Of a DNA stretch of 64,000 nucleotides, positions 26,130-33,407 are shown one piece after another (the first letter of the stretch is position 1; every line of letters starts with the position of its first letter). Where the stretch lies: positions 1-64,000 of the forward strand of contig DATIWB010000102.1 in NCBI GenBank assembly GCA_035519675.1, written 5' to 3'. The DNA comes from RPRB01 sp035519675 (GTDB lineage: Bacteria > Myxococcota > Myxococcia > Myxococcales > Myxococcaceae). The notes beneath the pieces are model-generated. The model saw only the letters and a list, made by a program, of their open reading frames with translations, searched no databases and was not told the origin of the DNA. A program made the translations under genes and the position numbers.

Positions 26130-27095
26130 TCAAGGCGCCCGTCCGGTGGGGAGCGCCGCGCCCGCGTCCCCGGGCGGGGCGACGCCGCCCGGTCCGCCGT
26201 CCGGTGTCCCGCCGTCCGGGAGCTCCGGCGGCGGGAACGTGGCCGGGGCCGAGAGCGCGCCGGGAAAGGGCAGGGCGAGCAGCGCCTGCGGATTCACCCA
26301 CAGGGTCCCGATGTGGGCGCCGAAATGGAGATGCGGGCCGGTGACCCGTCCGGTCTTGCCCACCAGGCCGAGCAGCTCTCCTCGCCGGATCTCCTGGCCC
26401 GCCTTCACCAGGAACTTCGACAGATGAAAGTAGGCGGTGAGGAGCCCGGCCCCGTGGTCGACGAGGACGGTGTTCCCCGAGGTGTAGCAGTCCCTCACCA
26501 TCACCACCCGCCCGTCGTTGGCAGCGCGGACCTCGTCCCCGGTGGACCCGTCGAGGTCGAGCCCGTAGTGCTGGGTGGGCTTCTTCCCGTTGAGCGTGCG
26601 CTTGTCCCCGTAGCGCGCGGTGATCTCCGCCTCGCGCGGCTTCTGGAAGTTGTCGCCGAAGGCCCGGGGATGGAAGGGCGTGTCCCACGCCTTCTGGAAC
26701 GCGGCCTGATCCGCCTTGATGCGGGCCCGGGCCGAGCGGGGAATCTTCACGAACTTGCTCGCCACGGTGAGCTGCCGCTCGGGAAACCCTGGCGGGAGCA
26801 CCTCCAGCGGCACGCTCAGGGTGACCGGGCCGGCGGTGACCCTGACTTGAAGCATGCCGGGCTCCTGCTCGACCGGGATGCCCACCAGCGCCTCGGCGTG
26901 GTCCCCGCGGAGGTAGAAGGTCGCAGGCCGGCTGCCCACCGTCCCCTCGGGAGCACCCTCCACCCCGTGCACCACGACCAGCACCGGGTCTCCCGGCTTC
27001 AGGCGCGGCGGCACCAGCTCGACCGAGGGTGCGGCCGCGGCAGCGACGGAGACGAGGAGCGCGAGGAGCGCGAGGAGCGCCGCGGGTCTGCGCAC
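26130..27095 (-). CDS. M23-family peptidoglycan endopeptidase (LytM-like)
   Basis: A 321-residue exported protein. A hydrophobic signal segment (residues 4-22) is followed by a beta-rich domain (about 23-105) and a C-terminal M23 peptidase domain (about 160-275). Zinc ligands are visible: His176 and Asp180 in HYGLDLD, and His257 in HLHFG, with His255 as the catalytic residue. It should cut cross-links in peptidoglycan in the periplasm. The tail of about 45 residues is rich in proline, glycine and aspartate. The start is taken as GTG at 27095 because the signal sequence begins there; no good ribosome-binding site is visible, so this is uncertain. Confidence 0.85.
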   Translation of the reverse strand: MRRPAALLALLALLVSVAAAAAPSVELVPPRLKPGDPVLVVVHGVEGAPEGTVGSRPATFYLRGDHAEALVGIPVEQEPGMLQVRVTAGPVTLSVPLEVLPPGFPERQLTVASKFVKIPRSARARIKADQAAFQKAWDTPFHPRAFGDNFQKPREAEITARYGDKRTLNGKKPTQHYGLDLDGSTGDEVRAANDGRVVMVRDCYTSGNTVLVDHGAGLLTAYFHLSKFLVKAGQEIRRGELLGLVGKTGRVTGPHLHFGAHIGTLWVNPQALLALPFPGALSAPATFPPPELPDGGTPDGGPGGVAPPGDAGAALPTGRAP

Positions 27096-27240
27096 GGTCG
27101 AGGAGGAATACCGCGTTCTCGTCGAAAATTGCAGACGCACCGCGGAGGCGTCCGTCTGTCCGAGGTGGAGAGCGGGCGACGAACTCACCGAGGCGTCACC
27201 CGCCCGCCATCGTCCTCCCGCGCTCGCGCGCCCTGGATGC

Positions 27241-27259
27241 GCCTCCCTCGGAAGGAGGC
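27241..27259 (+). promoter_or_regulatory. hairpin that could mask a ribosome-binding site
   Basis: GCCTCC (27241-27246) pairs perfectly with GGAGGC (27254-27259) around a seven-base loop. The right arm is the Shine-Dalgarno sequence (AAGGAGG) of the metallophosphoesterase gene that starts at 27268. Folding would hide it, so translation might be controlled by structure. Confidence 0.4.
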
Positions 27260-27267
27260 AGCACCGC

Positions 27268-28386
27268 ATGGGCAACCGGACGTCGCAGCGGAAGTGGTCG
27301 TGGTTTGCAGCCCTGGCATTCCTCGCGCTGACCAGCACCGCCGCGCAGGCAGGCGGATTCGGCGGTCGCGACGACGACGAGTGGTCCGACGACGGGCACG
27401 AGGAACGCGAGCCGTACGCCATCGGGCTGTGGGGCGATCTTCCCTATTCCACCCTGCAGGCCGATCCCGGCATCCCGAACCTCATCGCCGACATGAACGC
27501 GCAGCAGCTGGCGTTCACCGCGCACGACGGAGATCTCAAGCAGGGCTCGAACAGCCTCTGCGACGACGCGCTCTACACGCGGGCACTCGGCTGGTTCAAC
27601 GCGCTTCGTGCCCCGGCAACCTTCACCCCCGGAGACAACGACTGGACGGACTGCGACCGGCCGTCGAACGGAGGCTTCAATTCCCGGGAGCGTCTGGACC
27701 ACGAGCGCCAGGTGCTGTTCGGGACCCACTACAGCTTCGGTCAGCGCCGCCTTCGCCAGGAGGTTCAGAGCACCCCGCTGTGCCTCGGCGTCAACGGCCC
27801 GACGCCTTGCGTGGAGAACCGCCGCTGGACCTACGGAGGGGTGACCTACGCCACCCTGAACGTGCAGGGCTCGTGCAACAACCTCTGCGACACCGCGCCG
27901 GACCCGGACGAGTACGCCGCCCGGAACGCGGCCAACATCGCCTGGCTCAGGCAGACCTTCCAGGACGCCGCTCGCCGGGGTTCGGCGGCGGTGATGCTCA
28001 TCACCCAGGCGGACCCGGGCTGGGACACCAGCGACCCGACCCGTGCCCCCATCCGCGACCCGAAGACCCTCGCCGAGACCGACGCGAACCCCGACGGCTA
28101 TCAGCAGTTCCTGCTGGCGCTCCGGGACGAGGTCATCGCCTTCCGCAAGCCGGTGGCCTACGTCCACGGTGACTCGCATTACTTCCGCGTGGACAAGCCG
28201 TTCCAGGACGCCCAGGGCCGCCGGCTGGAGAACTTCACCCGGGTGGAGACCTTCGGCGACCACCCGGAGAACGGCCTCAACGACGTGCACTGGGTGAAGG
28301 TGAAGGTCGACCCGCGCTCGCGGGAGGTCTTCAGCTACCAGCCGCAGCTGGTCCCGGCGAACCGCACCGCGGTCCCGGCGCCGTAG
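27268..28386 (+). CDS. exported calcineurin-like metallophosphoesterase
   Basis: A 372-residue protein with a signal peptide (about residues 12-28, ending AAQA), an acidic Asp/Glu-rich linker (32-50), and a metallophosphoesterase-like domain. Recognisable motif blocks are WGDLPY (about 54-59), HDGDLKQG (about 90-97), PGDNDW (about 124-129) and HGDSHYF near the end, matching GD, GDND/GNHD and GHSH positions. Substrate unknown. The ribosome-binding site AAGGAGG is strong but lies within a hairpin. Its end is seven bases from the convergent cytochrome gene. Confidence 0.75.
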   Translation: MGNRTSQRKWSWFAALAFLALTSTAAQAGGFGGRDDDEWSDDGHEEREPYAIGLWGDLPYSTLQADPGIPNLIADMNAQQLAFTAHDGDLKQGSNSLCDDALYTRALGWFNALRAPATFTPGDNDWTDCDRPSNGGFNSRERLDHERQVLFGTHYSFGQRRLRQEVQSTPLCLGVNGPTPCVENRRWTYGGVTYATLNVQGSCNNLCDTAPDPDEYAARNAANIAWLRQTFQDAARRGSAAVMLITQADPGWDTSDPTRAPIRDPKTLAETDANPDGYQQFLLALRDEVIAFRKPVAYVHGDSHYFRVDKPFQDAQGRRLENFTRVETFGDHPENGLNDVHWVKVKVDPRSREVFSYQPQLVPANRTAVPAP

Positions 28387-28393
28387 CGAGCGC

Positions 28394-28849
28394 CTAGCGG
28401 GGCTTGGTGCCCTTCTTCAAGTACGAGACGTGGCAGCGGACGCAGGTCTCCATGGTCCGGCCGAACGCCGGGGCCAGCGCCGTGTCGTCGTACTTGCGCG
28501 CGGCGGTGGCCAGCTCGGTGACCCGCTCCCGCAGCTGCTGATCGAGCTGCTGGAAGCGAGTGTCCTTCATCACCCCGCCGTCCACCTTCAGGGTGAGCGC
28601 GGTGTCCAGCCGGATGCGGTCGGCGGTGTCGGCGATGGCCTTCCGGTCGAGCACCGTCACCGCGTGGGTGAGCTCGAGCAGGTCGGCCCCGTGCCGCTTC
28701 ATCCGGTCGGTGAGCTTGGCCTCGGTCTCGCTGGGGATGCGCTCGGCGGGCATCACCAGCGGCTCGGCGGAGCCTTGCTGCTGCGCGTGGGACACCACCA
28801 GCCCCCCTGCAGCCAGCACACAGAAGCCTGCGAGGACCCACCGCGTCAT
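28394..28849 (-). CDS. cytochrome c'-like periplasmic haem protein
   Basis: A 151-residue protein with a signal segment (residues 4-22) and a single haem-binding motif CVRCH close to the C-terminus. An all-helical body with a C-terminal CxxCH is the plan of cytochrome c' and related class II cytochromes, which carry electrons or bind small gases such as NO. No redox partner gene is adjacent. The ATG at 28849 gives a proper signal peptide; the open frame extends further upstream without any signal. Confidence 0.78.
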   Translation of the reverse strand: MTRWVLAGFCVLAAGGLVVSHAQQQGSAEPLVMPAERIPSETEAKLTDRMKRHGADLLELTHAVTVLDRKAIADTADRIRLDTALTLKVDGGVMKDTRFQQLDQQLRERVTELATAARKYDDTALAPAFGRTMETCVRCHVSYLKKGTKPR

Positions 28850-28980
28850 GCGCGCACCCTCCCGCGTCCGGACGCTAGCGCGGCCGGCCAGGGCAGGCGA
28901 GGACGAAGGGCTTCCGTCCCGGGAGATCCATCGCCGGGGCTCCTGCGTTCGAAGCCGGAACCCATCCCCGGAGTCCTTCG

Positions 28981-30030
28981 ATGCCCAACGTCCCCGCGCT
29001 GCTCCTCTCCGCGCTCGTGGTGTTGTCCTCCTCCGACGTCGCCCCATCCCGCCCCCAGCCCGACCGGCCGGCGCGCACCGAGCCGGACATCGCCCGGCCC
29101 CTCCGCTGGCTGCTCCAGGCGCAGGGCCAGGACGGAGGCTGGGGGCCGGAGGCCGGTGCGCCGGAGGACGTGGCCACCACCAGCCTCTCCGGCATCGCGC
29201 TGCTCCGGCTGGGCCGGGGCGGGCAGCGGCAGGAGCTCTCCGAGCCCACCCGCCGAGCGCTCCGCTACGTCGTCCGGGCGGTCGAGGCCGCACCCGGGCC
29301 TTCCGCCTACATCCAGGCAGAGGGCACACAGCCGCAGCGCAAGCTCGGCCGGGGCATCGACACCTTCCTCGCCGCGCAGTTCCTCGGAGAGGGACTGCGC
29401 TCGCTGCCCTCCGGGGCTGAGCGCGATCGGACCCGCGCCGCACTCGACTCCTGCGTGGCGAAGATCCAGGCGCTGCAGCGCGAGGACGGCAGCTTCTCCA
29501 AGGACGGCTGGGCGCCGGTGCTCTCCAGCGCCTTCGCCGCCAACGGGCTGTCTGTCGCCAAGGACGTGGGCGCCAAGGTCGAGAGCCGGGCCCTCGCCCG
29601 CTCCGAGGAGTACATGCTCCGCGGCTACGACCGGGAAAAGAAGTCGTTCCGGACCGACGACGCGGCGGGGGTGGCGCTCTACCAGGCGGCAGGCTCGCTC
29701 GACGCGGCGGCGCGCGCCGGAAAGCTGGCCGAGGCGCCGGCCCAAGCGGCCCGGGCGCACCTGGCGGACGAGGCCTTCGTCCGCGGCTTCGGCAGCTATG
29801 GCGGCGAGGAGCACGTCTCGTACCTCCTCTCCACCGAGGCCTTCGCCCGTGCTGGCGGTGAGGACTGGGCGCGGTGGAGCACGTCGATCCGCACCCGGCT
29901 CGCGGGCATCCAGCGCGAGGACGGGACGTGGCGGGGCGACCACTGCATCACCAGCACCTCCTTTTGCACCGCCGCCTCGCTCATCACCCTGACCATCCAG
30001 CCAGGCAGCCTCCCAGTGAAGCGCGGATGA
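28981..30030 (+). CDS. exported prenyltransferase/squalene-oxidase-repeat protein
   Basis: A 349-residue protein beginning with a hydrophobic signal (LLLSALVVLSSS). It contains several QW-type repeats: LLQAQGQDGGWG (about 44-55), ALQREDGSFSKDGW (about 163-176) and GIQREDGTWRGDHC (about 308-321). These build an alpha/alpha barrel as in terpene cyclases and related domains. The DxDD motif of squalene-hopene cyclases is not seen, so it is probably not a cyclase. Periplasmic location is inferred; function unknown. Confidence 0.7.
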   Translation: MPNVPALLLSALVVLSSSDVAPSRPQPDRPARTEPDIARPLRWLLQAQGQDGGWGPEAGAPEDVATTSLSGIALLRLGRGGQRQELSEPTRRALRYVVRAVEAAPGPSAYIQAEGTQPQRKLGRGIDTFLAAQFLGEGLRSLPSGAERDRTRAALDSCVAKIQALQREDGSFSKDGWAPVLSSAFAANGLSVAKDVGAKVESRALARSEEYMLRGYDREKKSFRTDDAAGVALYQAAGSLDAAARAGKLAEAPAQAARAHLADEAFVRGFGSYGGEEHVSYLLSTEAFARAGGEDWARWSTSIRTRLAGIQREDGTWRGDHCITSTSFCTAASLITLTIQPGSLPVKRG

Positions 30031-30102
30031 CGAGCAGCGAGCGGTGGTTGACCCGCGGCGGGCGGAGCGGGCTGATCCGCTCCCCCGCTCAGGAGGAGTG
30101 AC

Positions 30103-30468
30103 ATGGCCAACCCGTTCGTCCACATCGAGCTGCAGACCACCGACCTCAAGAAGGCCCGCGACTTCTACTCCCGCCTCTTCGACTGGAAGCTCGAGGACGC
30201 CCAGATGCCCGGCTTCGGCACCTACACGATGGTCAACGTCGGCGAGGGCACCGGAGGGGGGATGATGGCCAGCCAGAACCCCGGCGCGCCGTCGCAGTGG
30301 CTGTCCTACGTGAACGTCGACGACCTCCCCTCGGCCACCCGGAAGGCGAAGGAGCTGGGGGCGAAGGTGGTGGCCGACAGCATCCCGGTCACCGACATGG
30401 GGAAGTTCAGCATCATCGTCGACCCCACTGGCGCCACGCTCGGGCTGTGGCAGTCCACGCGCAAGTGA
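30103..30468 (+). CDS. VOC-superfamily protein (glyoxalase/bleomycin-resistance fold)
   Basis: A 121-residue protein with two beta-alpha-beta-beta-beta units: HIELQTTDLKKARDFYSRLF at the start and WLSYVNVDDLPSATRKAKEL in the second half, closing with DPTGATLGLW. This is the vicinal-oxygen-chelate fold. His7 and Glu9 near the N-terminus may be metal ligands. Substrate not deducible. AGGAGTGAC just before the ATG is a strong ribosome-binding site. Confidence 0.88.
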   Translation: MANPFVHIELQTTDLKKARDFYSRLFDWKLEDAQMPGFGTYTMVNVGEGTGGGMMASQNPGAPSQWLSYVNVDDLPSATRKAKELGAKVVADSIPVTDMGKFSIIVDPTGATLGLWQSTRK

Positions 30469-30645
30469 CGTCGCGAAGGACCGGAGGGAAGCCCAGGACC
30501 GCATTCCTCGGGCGCTGGGAGCAGGCGCGACGGCTTCCGCTCGCCGGACCCTGACTGTCCGCCCCGCGTCGGGTGACGCTGGAAGCGCCTCTGCGTCGAT
30601 GGTAGGCCCCTGGCGCGGTTCAGGCCGGAAGGGGAGCACGACACG

Positions 30646-31599
30646 ATGAGGGTGCTGGTCGCGGACGAGATGTCGGCGGATGGCCTGGAGACGCTGCGCA
30701 GCGCCCCCGAGCTGACCGTGGACGTGCGGACCGGGCTGAAGCCGGCGGACCTCAAGGCCATCATCGGCGGGTACGACGCACTCGCGGTCCGCAGCGCCAC
30801 CAAGGTCACCGCCGAGGTGCTGGAAAGCCCGGGACGGCTGAAGGTCATCGGCCGCGCCGGCGTGGGGGTGGACAACATCGACCTCGAGGCCGCCACCCGG
30901 AAGGGCGTGGTGGTGATGAACACCCCCGGCGGGAACTCGGTGGCCGTGGCCGAGCTGACCATCGGGCTCATGCTCGCCCTCCACCGGCAGCTGGTCCCGG
31001 CGATCGGCGCCACCAAGTCCGGCAAGTGGGAGAAGAAGCGGTTCGCCAAGGGCCACGAGCTGTTCCGCAAGACGGTGGGCCTGGTCGGTTTCGGCTCCAT
31101 CGGGCAGCTGGTGGCCCAGCGGTGCATCGCCTTCGGCACCACGGTCATCGCCTATGATCCGCACCCGGTCGAGGCCTCGCGGCGGCTCGGGGTGCAGATC
31201 GTCCCGATGGAGGAGCTCTTCCGGCGCGCAGACATCGTCTCGCTCCACCTGCCCCTGATGGAGAACACCCGCCATCTGGTTGGCGAGCGGCTGCTCGGCT
31301 CGATGAAGAAGGGCAGCTACCTCATCAACTGCGCCCGGGGCGGCATCGTGGACGAGGCGGCGCTGGTGAAGGTGCTCCGCGACGGCACCCTGGCCGGGGC
31401 GGCGATGGACGTCTTCGCCACCGAGCCGGTGCCGCCGGACCACCCCCTGCTCTCGCTGGACAACTTCCTCTGCACCCCGCACCTCGGGGCCTCCACCGAG
31501 GAGGGACAGCTGGCCTGCGCCAACCAGCTGGCCGAGCAGCTCGTGGAGTACGCCCGGACCGGACACATCCGCCACGCCCTGAACGCCCCGGGGCACTGA
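30646..31599 (+). CDS. D-2-hydroxyacid dehydrogenase (phosphoglycerate-dehydrogenase-like)
   Basis: A 317-residue NAD-dependent dehydrogenase. It has the substrate-domain VIGRAGVGVDNID (about 69-81), the Rossmann loop VGFGSIG (about 147-153), the catalytic Arg in NCARGGIVDE (about 225-234), and the catalytic His in PHLGAST (about 281-287). Similarity is closest to SerA catalytic domains, but the ACT regulatory domain is missing, so it may make 3-phosphohydroxypyruvate or act on another 2-hydroxyacid. It stands alone; the 177 bases upstream hold no gene or clear promoter. Confidence 0.88.
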   Translation: MRVLVADEMSADGLETLRSAPELTVDVRTGLKPADLKAIIGGYDALAVRSATKVTAEVLESPGRLKVIGRAGVGVDNIDLEAATRKGVVVMNTPGGNSVAVAELTIGLMLALHRQLVPAIGATKSGKWEKKRFAKGHELFRKTVGLVGFGSIGQLVAQRCIAFGTTVIAYDPHPVEASRRLGVQIVPMEELFRRADIVSLHLPLMENTRHLVGERLLGSMKKGSYLINCARGGIVDEAALVKVLRDGTLAGAAMDVFATEPVPPDHPLLSLDNFLCTPHLGASTEEGQLACANQLAEQLVEYARTGHIRHALNAPGH

Positions 31600-31727
31600 G
31601 GGGAGCTGGTTCCCTCCCTGACACCTCGTTCCTAGCTTGGCGACAGCACTCCGGGTGTCCATCCGCGTGGGGCGGTCCTGGCTCCTCCGCTCGCCCCGCC
31701 GTGCACGAAGGGTGTAGCGTTTTGCAC

Positions 31728-32168
31728 ATGAGCACCGGGCGCACGCACAGGACGGGCGACGATCGGCCGGGGGCGACCGAGCTGATGGTGCAGCTCGCCG
31801 CCGACCTGGGGCACCTCATGTCCCAGCACATCGCCCTGGCGAAGCTGGAGCTCGGCGAGTCCGCCCGCAGGGCCGGGCTGGGCGTTGCGCAGATCGCCAC
31901 CTGCGCCCCCCTGGTGTTGGTGGGCTACGCCTTCCTCAACGCCGCGCTGGCCCTGGCGCTCGGCCGCTGGCTCCCGCTGGCCGGGGCGGTGGCCCTGGTG
32001 GGAGCGCTCAACGTCGTGGTCGGGGTCCTGGGCGTGGTCCTCGCCGCCCGCGCCTTCCGCCGTCCGGTGCTCGACGAGTCGGTCCTCGAGCTCGAGCGCA
32101 CCGCCCAGGCGCTCGCCCCGCACCGGGGCCCGGCCAACGGTCACGCCGCGCTGGAGCGCCGCCCGTGA
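31728..32168 (+). CDS. Holin-X/DUF1469-type small membrane protein
   Basis: A 146-residue protein. An N-terminal amphipathic helix (ATELMVQLAADLGHLMSQHI, about 18-37) and LAKLELGESAR come before two membrane helices (about 54-75 and 82-104), then a soluble tail. This is the pattern of the 'putative actinobacterial holin-X' family, found in many non-phage genomes and linked to envelope stress. It is the first of five small membrane-associated genes. The ATG at 31728 is preferred over an upstream GTG. Its stop overlaps the next start (GTGA). Confidence 0.75.
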   Translation: MSTGRTHRTGDDRPGATELMVQLAADLGHLMSQHIALAKLELGESARRAGLGVAQIATCAPLVLVGYAFLNAALALALGRWLPLAGAVALVGALNVVVGVLGVVLAARAFRRPVLDESVLELERTAQALAPHRGPANGHAALERRP

Positions 32169-32377
32169 CCATCGCCCGCCGCGGAGCCCCCACCACCGAG
32201 GCCGAGCTCCGCGAGGAGATCGCGCGCGCCCGGACCCAGGTGGTGGACACCGCCCAGGCCCTGAGACGCCAGCTGCACGACATCTGGGACGTTCGCCACT
32301 GGGTCGCTCGCCGCCCAGCACTCACCCTGGGAATCGCCTTCGCCGCCGGTCTGTGGCTGGGCATCCGGCGCCGCTGA
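32165..32377 (+). CDS. DUF3618-like small membrane-anchored protein
   Basis: A 70-residue protein: charged helix TTEAELREEIARARTQVVDTAQALRR (core given by TEAELREEIARART), then a single C-terminal membrane helix (about 52-66) ending IRRR. The helix-plus-anchor plan matches DUF3618-type proteins. The GTG start overlaps the preceding gene by four bases, so translation is coupled. Confidence 0.65.
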   Translation: MTIARRGAPTTEAELREEIARARTQVVDTAQALRRQLHDIWDVRHWVARRPALTLGIAFAAGLWLGIRRR

Positions 32378-32415
32378 GCCCACATTCGGAAACCCGCAAC
32401 ACCGGAGATGAACCC

Positions 32416-32610
32416 ATGGCCACCCCCGACACGCTGTCCGACACGGCCCGAGACATCCAGAACCGGGTCGGCCCGCAGCTCGAAGAGGCGCGGCGAGAGC
32501 TGGATTCGCTGAACCAGCGGGTGAGCGGCTTCATCAAGGAGCGGCCCATCGCCTCGCTGGCCATCGCCCTGGCCGCGGGCTTCGTCATCGGACGGATCGC
32601 CTCTCGCTGA
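32416..32610 (+). CDS. DUF883/ElaB-YqjD-like membrane-anchored protein
   Basis: A 64-residue protein with an amphipathic helix (residues 8-40) and a C-terminal glycine-rich membrane helix (LAIALAAGFVIGRIASR). This is the layout of ElaB/YqjD proteins, which in E. coli anchor at the inner membrane and associate with ribosomes in stationary phase. The ATG at 32416 follows a GGAG. Third gene of the cluster; note the shared design with its two predecessors. Confidence 0.65.
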   Translation: MATPDTLSDTARDIQNRVGPQLEEARRELDSLNQRVSGFIKERPIASLAIALAAGFVIGRIASR

Positions 32611-32627
32611 AGGGAACCGACCTCACC

Positions 32628-33002
32628 ATGTCCACCCCCCCGCAGAATCCTCCGTCCGGAAACGGGCACCACCAGCCGCAGGGTTTCGCCGGCCGGGTGG
32701 GTCACCTGAACGACAGCGCCCACCAGCTCCTGGACGAGGCGAGGAGCACCTTCGAGGACCTCGGCCAGGCCCTCGACCTCCGTGGACGCGTGCAGCGTCA
32801 TCCCTACGGGATGGTTGCTGCGGCCCTGGGCGTGGGTTACGTGCTGGGAGGAGGGCTCTTCAGCTCGCTCACCTTCCGGCTGGTCGGCCTCGGGGTGCGC
32901 CTGGCGGCGGTGCCCCTGGTGAAGAACCAGCTGCTCGGTCTGGCCGAGGCCGCGGTCTCCGGATTCACCGGCGGCGCAGACGACGTCGGCTCGCCTTCCT
33001 GA
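32628..33002 (+). CDS. small membrane-associated hypothetical protein
   Basis: A 124-residue protein with a proline- and histidine-rich start, an amphipathic helix (about 24-55), a glycine-rich membrane helix GMVAAALGVGYVLGGGLFSS (61-80) and a second hydrophobic segment (about 84-105). No family recognised. Its place in the operon suggests a role shared with its neighbours. Confidence 0.6.
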   Translation: MSTPPQNPPSGNGHHQPQGFAGRVGHLNDSAHQLLDEARSTFEDLGQALDLRGRVQRHPYGMVAAALGVGYVLGGGLFSSLTFRLVGLGVRLAAVPLVKNQLLGLAEAAVSGFTGGADDVGSPS

Positions 33003-33015
33003 CAGGAGAACCACC

Positions 33016-33300
33016 ATGCTGAGCCTCAAGGATCTCAAGAAGCTGGACCGCGACGACCTGCTCGACCTCGTGGGGCTGCAGCGGGCGAGCTCGAACGACT
33101 GGGTGGCCCCGGCGCTGACCGCGCTGGGCGTGGGCCTCCTGGTCGGAGTCGGCGTGGGCCTGTTGCTCGCACCGAAGCCGGGCGCCGAGCTGCGCAACGA
33201 CCTGCGCGACAAGCTGCGCTCGGCCCAGGATTCGCTGCCGGATCAGCTCAAGGGGGCCACGGCGAGCACCGGCTCCACCTCGAACCGCTCCGTGCCCTGA
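33016..33300 (+). CDS. YtxH-like small membrane protein
   Basis: A 94-residue protein with a glycine-rich membrane helix (LGVGLLVGVGVGLLLAP, about 37-53) followed by KPGAELRNDLRDKL, the signature layout of YtxH-like stress proteins. The 33003-33015 spacer carries AGGAGAA, the strongest ribosome-binding site of the cluster. Last of the five genes; the next gene begins about 110 bases on. Confidence 0.7.
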   Translation: MLSLKDLKKLDRDDLLDLVGLQRASSNDWVAPALTALGVGLLVGVGVGLLLAPKPGAELRNDLRDKLRSAQDSLPDQLKGATASTGSTSNRSVP

Positions 33301-33407
33301 CCCGCCGGTGCGCGGGCACATCGGGCTTGTCCGGCCCCGGGCGGTGACGGCAACATGCCGACCCCCTGTCACCCCGACTCCCGTCCGCCGGGCGCCGCTT
33401 CCTGCGC

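Noticed and set aside
30469..30645. The 177-base gap before the dehydrogenase as a riboswitch or small gene.
   Set aside because: No conserved RNA motif, inverted repeat of note or plausible coding frame with a ribosome-binding site was found.
31701..31727. GTGCA...TGCAC inverted repeat just before the Holin-X-like gene as an operator.
   Set aside because: Arms are only five bases with a 17-base gap, which is expected by chance in this composition.
31728..32168. Holin-X-like gene as evidence of a prophage.
   Set aside because: No phage structural, lysis, integrase or attachment-site genes are nearby, and this family is common in non-phage stress clusters.
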